17,683 nucleotides of DNA from Deltaproteobacteria bacterium (GCA_016932235.1 JAFGDF010000057.1:1-17683); one strand, 5' to 3'. Positions 1-9,317 are shown, numbered from the stretch's first letter. Notes: generated by a model from the letters alone, not told the origin. Made by a program: numbers and translations.

Positions 1-83
1 CTCTATATACAGATAATTCTCGAAACACTTTTTAGGCCAAAATTCGGTTTATCCTCGTAATATAAGGAGGTTATCAGATCTTT

Positions 84-338
84 CTACCTGATGACTGAAG
101 TAGTATAGGGCAACATGGCAATATTTCTTGCCCTCTTTATCGCGACAGTCAACTCCCTCTGATGCTTGGCACAGTTTCCTGAAATTCTTCGTGGGACGAT
201 TTTGCCTCTTTCGGTAGTGAACATTCTGAGCATTCGAGGATCTTTGTAGTCAATAACAATGCTGCTGTCAGCACAAAACCTGCATACCTTCCTTCTATGA
301 TATGACATTCTCTGGTTGCCGTCTTTATTAAATATCAT
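84..338 (-). CDS. rpsR: 30S ribosomal protein bS18
   Basis: Small-subunit ribosomal protein that pairs with S6 on the 30S platform. The core reads [10 protein letters not shown], then [24 protein letters not shown] and NCAKHQREL, the S18 signature throughout. Two Cys in CRFC plus the Cys and His of NCAKH give a zinc-binding (C+) arrangement. I place the start at 338 (protein starts MIFNKDG, 84 aa), which matches usual S18 length and follows a purine-rich run (aggaagaagaggaagaag) able to act as ribosome binding site. An in-frame ATG at 359 would give 91 aa with a lysine-rich extension and lacks a better binding site. The gene overlaps the end of rpsF by 11 bases (32 from the 359 start), so the two are probably translationally coupled. 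Bases 1-83, downstream of it, show no supportable gene. Confidence 0.96.
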   Translation of the reverse strand: MIFNKDGNQRMSYHRRKVCRFCADSSIVIDYKDPRMLRMFTTERGKIVPRRISGNCAKHQRELTVAIKRARNIAMLPYTTSVIR

Positions 339-765
339 CTTCTTCCTCTTCTTCCTCATTATCTATTTCATGAAATTCCTGCTGATCAGTTTCCTCGTCA
401 TAGACCTTCTGCTTCTCTTCGGTCGGGACCGCTTTGTCGGCATTTTTTGCTTTTTGTAATAATTCCTCCGGATCAGCTTTATCGGACAGCTTTACAGTCT
501 GAAATTTCAGAATTCTGTCATCCAGGTTCAGGGCCCTTTCAAGCTCAGCCGTCACCCCGGAATCGGCACAATATTCGATATAGTAAAATGTCCCTTTATC
601 ATGTTTTTTGATATTATAGGCAAGTTTCTGTTTCCCCCACTCCTTGCTTTTGATGATTATACCATTCTGCGTTTGGACAAACTTATTAAATTTTTCGATG
701 ATTTGCTTATTATCATCTTCGGAAACATCCGGGTTAATGATATAAATTATCTCGTAGTGCCTCAT
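328..765 (-). CDS. rpsF: 30S ribosomal protein bS6 with long acidic tail
   Basis: Ribosomal protein S6, partner of S18 on the 30S platform. The protein begins [17 protein letters not shown] and contains the S6 strand [25 protein letters not shown] and the [15 protein letters not shown] segment. The start at 765 is chosen because AGGAG lies 10 bases upstream; an ATG at 789 lies upstream of that site and is unlikely to be used. The protein is 145 aa, longer than a basic ~95-residue S6 core. The extra ~45 residues are charged and end in an almost pure Glu/Asp run (EEEEEEDDI). Acidic S6 tails are known in other bacteria; E. coli S6 is glutamylated at its C-terminus by RimK. rpsR follows directly, with no ssb gene between as in many genomes. 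No convincing promoter was found in 766-945. Confidence 0.96.
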   Translation of the reverse strand: MRHYEIIYIINPDVSEDDNKQIIEKFNKFVQTQNGIIIKSKEWGKQKLAYNIKKHDKGTFYYIEYCADSGVTAELERALNLDDRILKFQTVKLSDKADPEELLQKAKNADKAVPTEEKQKVYDEETDQQEFHEIDNEEEEEEDDI

Positions 766-945
766 TGATTTATTTCTCCTTTCGGACATGTATTATTTGT
801 TTAAAAGGTCCCGCCTGAAACCACTTTTCTCCATACAGAAATAAAAGGCGGCTTTCGCGGAACAAGGAGTTAATATATAAAACATATTTGGCTATCACTG
901 AAACCGTCGGTTGTCAAGCAGTTTAAGATGGATTTTTTAATCTTA

Positions 946-1962
946 TCAACGATCTCCCCTGTGAAACGCCTCATCGGCCTCTTTCCTGATCTCATCAGCC
1001 ATATGGCTGTATCTGGGAGAGAAGTGAAACAGTGAAAACTGTTTCACCCTTGCTTCCCGCGCTATCTCACCGGCCTCCCTTGCGGTAAGGTGGTACTTTT
1101 TTAGGGCGGTTTCTCTTTCACTGTGTAAAAAAGCGGCTTCGATAAAGAGGTGATCGGCATCTGCTGAAAGTCTAATGATTTTATCGCGATTTTCAGGACT
1201 GCAAACAACATCTGCCACATACACGATCTTCTGCCCTGGAGAGATCAGGGCAATTTTCTCTGACAATTCACCAAGTAAAAATCGTCTTTCACGTATCACC
1301 TTGCCTCTCTTCTCCCAGGTGACGGTAAAATCTGAGTCCAAACTCAGGTTTCTGTAAAGGGAATCTTTGAAACGGTTAATCCATGGTCCAACTTCGAGAT
1401 CAAGTTCCTTGAGCCCTTCTTTCATAATATTGATGTAAAAATTTTCTATCAGGGAAAATCCAAGGCAGGCTATCTTGTGGTCCAGAAGAGCCGCTTCAAC
1501 CATAAATGCCGGCTCTTTCAAAATGACCCCCGAAAAAGATCCTTTCTCTTCTTTTTCATCCGCCACAAAACGGTTTCTGCAGTCATATATCCTGGTAATG
1601 ATACTATCCGCATGTACCTCCGTTGCCTTAAGCCGTAGATTATTCGGGTATTCATCCACAAGATTCCACGTGTAACCGGACAATTTCCCCTCGACACGAT
1701 CAAAAAAGCCGGGAGGTCCAAACAGATGGATCTCCTTTTCGCGCCCCAGAAAAACCCTTAATATTGTGTCAAACCCTATAAAATGATCCATATGGGTATG
1801 GGTCACAAAAACATGTGTAAGTTTCAGGAGCTCTTTTGATGACAGCGGCTGCAGGTCCCCTATATCGAATAAAAGCGCCCTTTTTTCGAAGAGAAAGGGG
1901 ACAAATAATCCCGGATCTGATAAAGGGTCGTTTATCAGTCTCGGTTGAAAGGATGGTCTCAT
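946..1962 (-). CDS. RNase Z/ElaC-like metallo-beta-lactamase-fold nuclease
   Basis: Probably a tRNA 3'-end processing nuclease or close relative. Seen: 338 aa; HTHMDH at residues 55-60, the zinc motif of the fold; a DPGLFV stretch near residue 16; H117; D251 in VYVADVV; H291 in KYHLTAREAG; and H313 in FHFSPRY. The segment around EGLKELDLEVGPWINRFK resembles the spacer of RNase Z proteins that precedes substrate binding. Odd points are that the usual GDT motif is replaced by ADV at D251, and that the middle (residues 118-240) is divergent, so the substrate is uncertain; arylsulfatase-like members of the fold are an alternative. The ATG at 1962 follows a strong GGGGGGAG site. It is transcribed away from uvrC across a 125-base AT-rich gap. 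Confidence 0.85.
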   Translation of the reverse strand: MRPSFQPRLINDPLSDPGLFVPFLFEKRALLFDIGDLQPLSSKELLKLTHVFVTHTHMDHFIGFDTILRVFLGREKEIHLFGPPGFFDRVEGKLSGYTWNLVDEYPNNLRLKATEVHADSIITRIYDCRNRFVADEKEEKGSFSGVILKEPAFMVEAALLDHKIACLGFSLIENFYINIMKEGLKELDLEVGPWINRFKDSLYRNLSLDSDFTVTWEKRGKVIRERRFLLGELSEKIALISPGQKIVYVADVVCSPENRDKIIRLSADADHLFIEAAFLHSERETALKKYHLTAREAGEIAREARVKQFSLFHFSPRYSHMADEIRKEADEAFHRGDR

Positions 1963-2087
1963 TGTCGGGCTCCCCCCTTTTTTCGTTTGCTCCGAAATCG
2001 AAAAAAGATATTTAGTCTTTTTTTATAATACAAAAATGAATATAATTTTATACCTTTTATGAAATTCCCCTGAAAATCAACTGGCGA

Positions 2088-3977
2088 ATGAAAATGCGGA
2101 AGATCAAAATCTTATCCAGAGAATGGCGGACAGGTTCTGACAGGCTCCACAAAAATAGGAAAAATCTTAATCCGGATTTACTCAAATACAGCCTTCCTGA
2201 GGAACCGGGGGTCTATCTATTCAGCGACGCATCCGGACGTATCTTATATATCGGCAAAGCCAAAAATATCAGGAAAAGGGTCCTTTCATATTTTAAAACG
2301 TCTTCCGACCTTCCCGTCAAGACCGTGGTTATGATGAAACACGCCAGATGTCTGGATTATATCGTCACGGCGACCGAAAATGAAGCGTTTATTCTGGAGA
2401 GCAATCTTATAAAGAAAAAACTGCCCCGCTATAATGTTATTCTACGGGATGATAAACAATACCCATTATTGAGGTTTGACATAGAGGAAAGATTTCCAAG
2501 ACTCACAATCGTCAGAAAAATCAAAAAGGATGGTGCTTTATATTTCGGCCCCTTTTCTTCAACAGGATCAGTCAGAAGCACACTGAAGATAATAGACCGG
2601 ATCTTTTGTATCAGGAAATGCAGGAGCAAGGGTCTCCCGATACGGTCAAGACCCTGCCTGAATTTTCAACTCGGGCGCTGCCTCGGTCCATGCGCCAATG
2701 AAGTGAATCCTTCATATTACAATGAAATGGTTAATCAGGTAAAACTCTTTCTTGAAGGCCGCAACAGGGAGCTCCTCTTTAGATTAAGGAAAGAGATGAA
2801 GCTGTCCTCGGATAATCTCGATTATGAAAAGGCGGCAAAGATACGTGACCAGATTCTTGCTGTTGAAAAAACCATAGAACGGCAGGTTGTGGTTTCTCAT
2901 AAAATGGATGATAAGGATGTTATCGGGCTTACCCATAAAAACGGAATGTTCCAATTGGTTATCCTCTTTGTTCGTAAAGGATATCTCCAGGGCAGTGGAA
3001 ATTGTCTCTTCAGGGATAAAGGAGATGATCCATCGGAAATCATGGAGTCTTTCATAAAGCAATATTATGCGAATGATGTATACATCCCAAGGCAAATACT
3101 GATTTCAGAACCCTTGGATGATGTAATTTCAATAAGTTCGTGGCTTTCTGAACGGGCCGGCGCCAGGGTATCCATACAGCGCCCTGTCCGGGGAGAAAAA
3201 AAGAGCCTTGTCAGCATGGCATTGGCAAACGCCGAAAAGCTGCTTGAAGGAGAAATGCAAGGCCGGGACATCTCTCTGATGGAGAGTGTAAAAAGCGTTC
3301 TAATGCTGAATAGAATCCCGAGAACTATCGAGTGTCTTGATATCTCGAACTTGCAGGGGGATATGCCGGTCGGCAGTATCGTAACGTTTCTGGACGGCCT
3401 TCCCCGAAAATCAGGCTATCGAAATTATAAGATAAGGGATTTCAATAATATCGATGACTACGGCATGATCTCTCAGCTGGTTAAGAGGAGACTTGGGCAC
3501 CCTGATCTGCCTGATCTGTTCTTGATAGATGGTGGAAAAGGCCACCTGAACGCCGTGATAAAGGCCCTGCTCGATTTTAAAAAAACTGATATTCCTGAAG
3601 TTGTCGCTATCGCAAAAGCCGATTCCAGTAAAAAAGAGCAGGCCGATAAGATATTCCTGCCCGGCCGGAAAAATGCCCTTAATCTAAAAAAAGACAACCC
3701 TGTCCTTTTCCTGTTGATGCGTATCCGTGACGAAGCCCATCGCAGGGCGATTTCTTACCACCGAAAGCTCCGGAGTAAGAACCTCACGGAATCATCACTG
3801 GACCTTGTCTCCGGGATTGGCAAGAAAAGGAGAGAGATGTTGCTACTTCACTTCGGCGATATATCCGGTATATCCCGGGCAAAACCCGAAGACATGGCCC
3901 GCCTGCCCGGTATAAGCATCGATCTCGCAAAAAAAATCGTCATCCATCTGAATGAAAATCGGCACATTTTTGATTGA
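2088..3977 (+). CDS. uvrC: UvrABC system protein C, excinuclease subunit
   Basis: Nuclease subunit of nucleotide excision repair that cuts both sides of a lesion after UvrB loading. The 629-aa protein has an N-terminal GIY-YIG nuclease (GVY at 41-43, YIG at 54-56, R62, E104). A four-Cys set at 178, 190, 198 and 202 (KC...RPC...GRC...GPC) has the spacing of the E. coli UvrC iron-sulfur cysteines. A UVR helix for UvrB contact (YEKAAKIRDQI) lies near 270. The RNase H-like C-terminal nuclease starts around ECLDISNLQGDMPVGS and contains FLIDGGKGHL, and helix-hairpin-helix repeats lie at the end (LVSGIGKKRR, ARLPGISIDLAKKI). The first ~33 residues are a basic extension before the usual LPEEPGVYLF start, and no strong ribosome site precedes the ATG. 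No alternative start was found nearer the domain. Confidence 0.97.
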   Translation: MKMRKIKILSREWRTGSDRLHKNRKNLNPDLLKYSLPEEPGVYLFSDASGRILYIGKAKNIRKRVLSYFKTSSDLPVKTVVMMKHARCLDYIVTATENEAFILESNLIKKKLPRYNVILRDDKQYPLLRFDIEERFPRLTIVRKIKKDGALYFGPFSSTGSVRSTLKIIDRIFCIRKCRSKGLPIRSRPCLNFQLGRCLGPCANEVNPSYYNEMVNQVKLFLEGRNRELLFRLRKEMKLSSDNLDYEKAAKIRDQILAVEKTIERQVVVSHKMDDKDVIGLTHKNGMFQLVILFVRKGYLQGSGNCLFRDKGDDPSEIMESFIKQYYANDVYIPRQILISEPLDDVISISSWLSERAGARVSIQRPVRGEKKSLVSMALANAEKLLEGEMQGRDISLMESVKSVLMLNRIPRTIECLDISNLQGDMPVGSIVTFLDGLPRKSGYRNYKIRDFNNIDDYGMISQLVKRRLGHPDLPDLFLIDGGKGHLNAVIKALLDFKKTDIPEVVAIAKADSSKKEQADKIFLPGRKNALNLKKDNPVLFLLMRIRDEAHRRAISYHRKLRSKNLTESSLDLVSGIGKKRREMLLLHFGDISGISRAKPEDMARLPGISIDLAKKIVIHLNENRHIFD

Positions 3978-4106
3978 CATTGCGGATCAAATTATGGTAT
4001 CTGGTCTCAAACTGTATGATATTAGCCGGTTTTTATTTCTCAGGTCACACTTTATCCGCTGAATCTTGTACACTCCCTGTAAACGCAAAAAAGTTGAGAG
4101 CTCAAT

Positions 4107-5015
4107 TTGGCTTTAAGAAAATTCACCATAGTCTTATTACCGGACGGGGCCAGGAAAGTAAGACAGCTCAAAATACCCAAATTCCTTATCAGTATCATCT
4201 TTATTTTAATCCTCGCCGCGATAGCCTTCCAGGGATGGGTAATATCCGATTACAAAAAAATAAAGGCCATGCTGCCTGAACTGGCTCAGAAAGAAAACGA
4301 AAACAAACAGTTAAAGACTCAGCTCGCGTCGTTAGCTCACAAGTTTGACGAAGTAAATACCCGGATGGCCGAGTATAAGAAATTTGATGATAAATTACGG
4401 GTAATGGTGGACCTGGAGCCGGATGAAAATAATTTCCAATTTCTGGGGATTGGAGGTTCCGACCCCGCTCTCCTCGATCCTAAATATACAGTAGAGAAGG
4501 CTCACCGAAAGCTCGTCAGGCTCATGCACCAATCCCTTGATAACCTGGATACCGAGATTTCATTACAGACACAGAAAAAATCAGAACTCTACAGCTTTCT
4601 TGAAGAAAGAAAGTCCATGCTCTCGTGCACGCCCTCTATCTGGCCGACAAAGGGCTGGATAACTTCCAATTTTGGCAATCGAATCTCTCCCTTCACCGAT
4701 CAGAAGGAGTTCCATAGCGGTCTGGATATCTCGGCAAGAACGGGATCACCCATAATAGCTCCCGCCGACGGCATTGTGGATTCGATCGGAAGCACTTATG
4801 GTTTCGGCAAGACCATTATTATTAAACACGGGTATGGCCACAAGACAAAATACGCGCATCTATCTGAATATCTGGTAAAAAAAGGGGAAAAGGTAAAACG
4901 TGGACAACATATAGGGCTCGTGGGAAGCAGCGGTCGCACAACCGGCCCTCATCTCCACTATGAAGTCCATGTCAAGGATGTCCCTGTCGATCCACTCAGA
5001 TATATCCTCAATTAA
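4107..5015 (+). CDS. Membrane-anchored M23 (LytM-type) peptidase-domain protein
   Basis: Likely murein hydrolase, or regulator of one, acting outside the inner membrane. The 302-aa protein has a short basic N-terminus, one transmembrane helix at about 24-44 (FLISIIFILILAAIAFQGWV), a coiled-coil-like stretch at about 50-95, a linker, and an M23 domain from about 180. The zinc ligands of the family are present: H203 and D207 in HSGLD, and H284 in HLHYE, with H251 in YAHLS as the usual catalytic His. An intact site suggests an active endopeptidase rather than an EnvC-like activator, but this is inference. The start must be the TTG at 4107: an in-frame stop sits at 4095 and the next Met lies after the membrane helix. 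It follows uvrC on the same strand and precedes secA. Confidence 0.93.
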   Translation: MALRKFTIVLLPDGARKVRQLKIPKFLISIIFILILAAIAFQGWVISDYKKIKAMLPELAQKENENKQLKTQLASLAHKFDEVNTRMAEYKKFDDKLRVMVDLEPDENNFQFLGIGGSDPALLDPKYTVEKAHRKLVRLMHQSLDNLDTEISLQTQKKSELYSFLEERKSMLSCTPSIWPTKGWITSNFGNRISPFTDQKEFHSGLDISARTGSPIIAPADGIVDSIGSTYGFGKTIIIKHGYGHKTKYAHLSEYLVKKGEKVKRGQHIGLVGSSGRTTGPHLHYEVHVKDVPVDPLRYILN

Positions 5016-5150
5016 ATACCTGCTGTTTTCAGATTCACTTCTTGTTACTAATGGTGTATATAAAGAAGAACTGGTTCCACTCCTATTTTAATGAACCCGT
5101 AAAAACCGTTTTTTTCCATTATTCCCGAGCATGCGGGGAACACAATGACT

Positions 5151-5189
5151 CCAGCAGACTGTCGGATTTTATCCAACAGTCTGTTAGAC
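5151..5189. repeat. Dispersed 39-bp hairpin repeat in the secA leader
   Basis: CAGACTGT (5155-5162) pairs with ACAGTCTG (5176-5183), and the inner GGAT pairs with ATCC across a TTT loop, giving a hairpin that ends about 20 bases before the secA ATG. The reverse complement of 14955-14993 matches this 39-bp stretch at 30 positions, so it is a dispersed repeat, not a unique secA element. There is no T-run after the hairpin, so it is not a standard terminator. The rest of 5016-5203 shows no clear promoter; an imperfect dyad TTCCCG/CGGGGAA lies at 5122-5140. Confidence 0.6.
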
Positions 5190-5203
5190 GAAAGATTTAG
5201 CAA

Positions 5204-8062
5204 ATGATCGGAAATATTCTGAAATCAATCTTCGGAAGCCAGAATGACAGGGAGCTTAAAAGGATCAGTCCAATAGTTGATCTTATTAACGGCTTTGAGC
5301 CTGCATTTAAGGCATTATCAGACGACCAGCTACGGTCAAAAACCAATGAATTTAAGGACAGGCTATCTAAAGGGGAGACCCTCGACGAGCTCTTACCTGA
5401 AGCGTTTGCCGCTGTGAGGGAGGCCTCAGTAAGGGTACTCGGAATGCGGCACTTCGATGTTCAGCTCATAGGAGGCTTTGTCCTCCACTCGGGAAAGATA
5501 GCGGAGATGAAGACAGGTGAAGGCAAGACCCTCGCAGCGACACTCCCTCTGTATTTAAATGCCCTCGCTGAAAGAGGGGCGCATCTGGTTACCGTCAATG
5601 ATTACCTAGCAAAAAGAGACGCCGAATGGATGGGCGGTATCTACAATATGCTCGGCATGTCGGTGGGCGTAATAGTGCACGGCATGAGTGACACTGACAG
5701 AAAAAAGGCATACTCATGCGATATTACATACGGAACCAATAATGAGTTTGGCTTTGACTACCTCAGGGATAACATGAAGTTTGATCCTAAAGATTTTGTT
5801 CAACGCGGCTTCAATTATGCGATCGTGGATGAGGTGGACAGCATTCTCATTGATGAAGCAAGGACTCCACTGATAATAAGCGGGCCGGTTGAGCACAGTG
5901 AAAACAAAACATACATGGATGCCAAGCCTTCGGCCATAAGCCTTAAAAAAAGGCAGTCAACCATTATCCGCTCCATACTTCAGGAGACAAAGGAACGGCT
6001 GGCGGAGGAAGATTATTCGGACAAGACAGTGGAATTACTTCTCCAGGTTAAACGCGGCGATCCAAAAAATCCTGTTTACCTGGATATCCTTGCAAAGAAT
6101 CAAAGCCTGAAAAAAGATATCGACAGGACCGAGAGCCTTTTAAGAAGTCAAAAACTTCTCCCGGAGCTAGATAAGGAGTTATATTGCGTTATTGACGAAC
6201 GAAGCAACGCGGTTGAACTGACCGATAAAGGCATAAAACTCCTGTCAAGCAGTGGCCTGGGGGACTTTCTGCTCCCGGACCTTGATCAGGAAAGCTACAA
6301 TATCCGTGAGGATAAAAGCCTCGGAGAAATTGAAAAGGCCGAAAAATTAAAAACACTTGAAGATGGCTATATGAGGGCTTCCGAACTTCTGCATGCCACT
6401 CAGCAGCTTATAAAAGCATACTGGCTTTTTGAAAAAGACGTGCACTATGTTGTCAAGGATGGCCAGGTTGTTATTGTCGATGAATTCACGGGACGCATGA
6501 TGCCGGGCCGTCGCTGGAGTGACGGTCTTCATCAGGCCGTCGAAGCAAAAGAAGGGGTAAGTGTTGCCGATGAAAACCAGACACTTGCAAGCATAACCTT
6601 TCAAAATTTTTTCCGTATGTATGATAAACTTGCGGGAATGACAGGCACCGCGGATACTGAAGCTGCTGAATTCGGCAATATCTACAAGCTTGAAGTGCTC
6701 GTCGTGCCGACAAACAAGGAAATGATACGCATCGATTTCCCTGACGTTATCTATAAAACAGAAAGGGAAAAATATAATGCGGTGGTCAATGAGATTAAAG
6801 AATTATATGAAAGGGAACAGCCCGTCCTCGTGGGTACCATATCCATTGAGAAATCCGAAATCCTCAGCAAGATGCTTAAAAGATCCGGTGTTCCTCACTC
6901 GGTGCTGAACGCCAAACATCATGAGAGGGAAGCCGAAATCATAGCAAAGGCCGGACAGAGAAAAACCGTAACCATATCGACCAATATGGCGGGGCGCGGC
7001 ACGGATATTGTCCTCGGGGAAGGTGTCGTTGACCTGGGCGGCCTCCATATACTCGGCACGGAAAGACATGAAAGCCGCCGGATTGACAACCAGCTGAGAG
7101 GCAGATCAGGAAGACAGGGCGATCCGGGATCATCGCGGTTCTACCTGTCTCTTGAAGATGACCTCCTGAGGATATTCGGCTCCGAAAGAATATCATCAAT
7201 AATGGACCGGCTGGGAATGGAGGAAGGACAGCCTATTGAGCATAACCTCATCTCAAAGGCCATAGAAAATGCGCAGAGAAAGGTCGAAGCGCATAATTTT
7301 GATATCAGAAAACATCTGCTGGAATATGATGATGTTATGAATAAACACAGGGAGATAATCTATTCCCTGAGAAAAGATGTGCTTACGGGCGAGAATCTGA
7401 AAACCATTATACAGGATATGTTAGAGGAAAAAATCTATACCGCTGTTGAGTCTTTTACCGATCCGAAAGAGTTCCCGGAAAACTGGGATATTAAGGGACT
7501 CAAAGATTATTTCTCCAGGCTTCTTGGATTTCGGCCGAATATCGGACCTGAGGACCTTGGCCAGGAGAAATTCGACGGTCTTAAACAGGAAGATCTCACC
7601 GAACTTATTAAAAATCAATCTTCTGATGTGTATGATAGAAGAGAGGCTGAATTCGGGAAAGAGGACTTCGAGAATGTCCTCCGGATTATTATGTTACAGA
7701 TTATTGACAACCAGTGGATAAATCACCTCCAGGACATGGATCATATGAAAGAGGGGATCGGATTGAGGGGCTACGGACAGCTTGATCCTCTTAGAGAATA
7801 CCAGAAAGAAGGCTTCGCACTTTTTGAAGAACTCACCGAGCGAATCAGGGAAGAGACCCTTATGACTCTCTCGAGAATTCAGCTACTACGGCGAAGGCCT
7901 CAGGAAATGCCCAGGGAGAAAAAAAAGAGCCTTCATTTGAGCCATGGTGAAAGCGGCCAGGTGGAAACGGTAAAGAGAAAGGATAAAAAGATCGGCAGAA
8001 ACGACCCCTGCCCATGCGGGAGCGGGAAAAAATATAAAAAATGTTGCGGGGCAAATTTATGA
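5204..8062 (+). CDS. secA: Preprotein translocase ATPase SecA
   Basis: ATP-driven motor that pushes preproteins through SecYEG. At 952 aa it is somewhat longer than E. coli SecA (901). Seen: Walker A MKTGEGKT at 102-109; [18 protein letters not shown] Walker B at 209-212 followed by [93 protein letters not shown]; the helical scaffold with YDDVMN; and a C-terminal zinc tail with C936, C938, C947 and C948 ([16 protein letters not shown]), the SecB/ribosome-binding module. Between SGP (about 226) and the strand [12 protein letters not shown] (about 328) there are about 100 residues, well above the ~45 in E. coli, rich in charged helix. The ATG at 5204 has only a weak site (gaaag), after a hairpin repeat. 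Confidence 0.98.
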   Translation: MIGNILKSIFGSQNDRELKRISPIVDLINGFEPAFKALSDDQLRSKTNEFKDRLSKGETLDELLPEAFAAVREASVRVLGMRHFDVQLIGGFVLHSGKIAEMKTGEGKTLAATLPLYLNALAERGAHLVTVNDYLAKRDAEWMGGIYNMLGMSVGVIVHGMSDTDRKKAYSCDITYGTNNEFGFDYLRDNMKFDPKDFVQRGFNYAIVDEVDSILIDEARTPLIISGPVEHSENKTYMDAKPSAISLKKRQSTIIRSILQETKERLAEEDYSDKTVELLLQVKRGDPKNPVYLDILAKNQSLKKDIDRTESLLRSQKLLPELDKELYCVIDERSNAVELTDKGIKLLSSSGLGDFLLPDLDQESYNIREDKSLGEIEKAEKLKTLEDGYMRASELLHATQQLIKAYWLFEKDVHYVVKDGQVVIVDEFTGRMMPGRRWSDGLHQAVEAKEGVSVADENQTLASITFQNFFRMYDKLAGMTGTADTEAAEFGNIYKLEVLVVPTNKEMIRIDFPDVIYKTEREKYNAVVNEIKELYEREQPVLVGTISIEKSEILSKMLKRSGVPHSVLNAKHHEREAEIIAKAGQRKTVTISTNMAGRGTDIVLGEGVVDLGGLHILGTERHESRRIDNQLRGRSGRQGDPGSSRFYLSLEDDLLRIFGSERISSIMDRLGMEEGQPIEHNLISKAIENAQRKVEAHNFDIRKHLLEYDDVMNKHREIIYSLRKDVLTGENLKTIIQDMLEEKIYTAVESFTDPKEFPENWDIKGLKDYFSRLLGFRPNIGPEDLGQEKFDGLKQEDLTELIKNQSSDVYDRREAEFGKEDFENVLRIIMLQIIDNQWINHLQDMDHMKEGIGLRGYGQLDPLREYQKEGFALFEELTERIREETLMTLSRIQLLRRRPQEMPREKKKSLHLSHGESGQVETVKRKDKKIGRNDPCPCGSGKKYKKCCGANL

Positions 8063-8130
8063 TAGATCAGGGTAACCGGTACAGAGTAAAGGATTTAAGA
8101 AAAAGAAATAATATAGAAGGTTATATATGA
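8059..8130 (+). CDS. Possible 23-codon linking ORF between secA and argJ
   Basis: An ATG at 8059 overlaps the secA stop as ATGA, the frame stays open for 23 codons, and its TGA at 8128-8130 overlaps the argJ ATG at 8127. The peptide is basic (starts [16 protein letters not shown]), has no membrane segment, and resembles no family I know. It could be a translational-coupling relay that carries ribosomes across the 64-base gap, or chance. No separate ribosome site is needed if it re-initiates after secA. Confidence 0.3.
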   Translation: MIDQGNRYRVKDLRKRNNIEGYI

Positions 8131-9317
8131 AGAAGGATAAATTTGGTATTCAGGGGTTTAAGGCCTCCGTCATCGCGGCAGGCATTAAAAAAGACAAGTC
8201 GCTTGACATGGCTCTCATTGTTTCTGAAACAGAGGCCTCTGCGGCAGGGGTGTTTACGACAAACAAGGTCAAGGCCGCTCCTGTTATCTTTTCAATGGAA
8301 TGCCTCAGGAACGGCAAGGCCAGGGCAATAATAGCGAACTCTGGGAACGCGAATGCCTGCACCGGCAAAAATGGCATTAATGATGCCCGGACAACCGCTG
8401 AACTTGTCGCGGCCGAAGTCGGTATCAATCCCAGGGAAGTCCTGGTGGCATCAACAGGCGTGATAGGTTCTCCCATGGATATGACAATTTTTAGAAGAGC
8501 CGTTCCAAAGCTTGCCAAAAAACTCTCATACAATGGAATTCCCAGGGCGGCCGAGGCTATAATGACTACAGATTCTTTCCCCAAGTTGAGGACCTTTCAC
8601 GGCATTGCGGGAAAAAAGCCCTATCGGATTACAGGCATCGCAAAAGGCGCGGGCATGATTATGCCGGATATGGCGACTATGCTGTGCTTTATCCTGACCG
8701 ATCTGAACATAAAGCCGAAAGACCTGAGAGCAGCCCTTTCAGAGGCCGTCGAAGCCAGTTTCAACAGGATAACCGTGGATGGGGATACAAGCACAAACGA
8801 CACGGTCCTGGTTCTGGCAAACGGAATGGCGGAAAACAAAAATCCGGGCGATGCTGATTTCCGGGAATTCCAAAAGGGATTACAGCAGGTAATGACCGAT
8901 CTTGCACAGATGATAGTAAAAGATGGCGAAGGAGCAACTAAAGTCGTCAATATCAGGCTAAGAGGTGCTGAACGGCGGAATGACGCCTTGAAAGCCATAA
9001 GGAATATAGCGAATTCCAGCCTTGTCAAAACAGCATTCTACGGCCAGGACCCGAACTGGGGAAGAATAATGGCGGCCATCGGAAGATCTGATATATCGAT
9101 GAATGAGGAAAAGGTTGAGATCTGGATAGACGATATCAAGATTGTGGACAACGGCCTGGCTGTAGGAAAGGAGGCCGAAAGGAGAGCCGCTGAAAGGATG
9201 AAAAATGAGAAGTTCAGCCTGACAATAAATCTCAATGTGGGCAAATATGAAGAGGAATATTCAACCTGCGACCTGACCCATGAATATGTGTCCATAAATG
9301 CGGATTACAGGACATAA
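8127..9317 (+). CDS. argJ: Glutamate N-acetyltransferase / ornithine acetyltransferase
   Basis: Arginine pathway enzyme that moves the acetyl group from N-acetylornithine to glutamate, recycling acetate; bifunctional members also use acetyl-CoA. The 396-aa length is normal. Seen: NSGNANACTG near 71-80; STGVIG near 109; and the self-cleavage motif KGAGMIMPDMATML, where the precursor is cut between Ala183 and Thr184 so that Thr184 becomes the N-terminal nucleophile of the beta chain. Further motifs are DGDTSTNDT, KDGEGATK, FYGQDPNWGRI and the C-terminal CDLTHEYVSINADYRT. Whether it can also use acetyl-CoA cannot be judged here. The ATG at 8127 follows a GAAGG site. It lies 64 bases after secA on the same strand, so it is probably co-transcribed. 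Confidence 0.97.
   Translation: MKKDKFGIQGFKASVIAAGIKKDKSLDMALIVSETEASAAGVFTTNKVKAAPVIFSMECLRNGKARAIIANSGNANACTGKNGINDARTTAELVAAEVGINPREVLVASTGVIGSPMDMTIFRRAVPKLAKKLSYNGIPRAAEAIMTTDSFPKLRTFHGIAGKKPYRITGIAKGAGMIMPDMATMLCFILTDLNIKPKDLRAALSEAVEASFNRITVDGDTSTNDTVLVLANGMAENKNPGDADFREFQKGLQQVMTDLAQMIVKDGEGATKVVNIRLRGAERRNDALKAIRNIANSSLVKTAFYGQDPNWGRIMAAIGRSDISMNEEKVEIWIDDIKIVDNGLAVGKEAERRAAERMKNEKFSLTINLNVGKYEEEYSTCDLTHEYVSINADYRT

Noticed and set aside
766..789. Upstream ATG for rpsF at 789
   Set aside because: The Shine-Dalgarno sequence lies between this ATG and the one at 765, and S6 proteins start MRHYE-like.
889..917. rpsF promoter with TTGACA at 917-912 on the minus strand
   Set aside because: The -35 is perfect, but the -10 at 17 bases reads TAGCCA, only the first two positions matching.
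1963..2087. Sigma-70 promoters in the AT-rich gap between the RNase Z-like gene and uvrC
   Set aside because: TATAAT-like words occur at 2024 and 2041, but no -35 lies at suitable spacing; the words are expected in such AT-rich DNA.
8150..8584. Long minus-strand frame opposite argJ (144 codons)
   Set aside because: It is antisense to a clearly coding gene, has no family resemblance and no ribosome site; it is a shadow of argJ codon use. The frame at 8621-9028 is the same.
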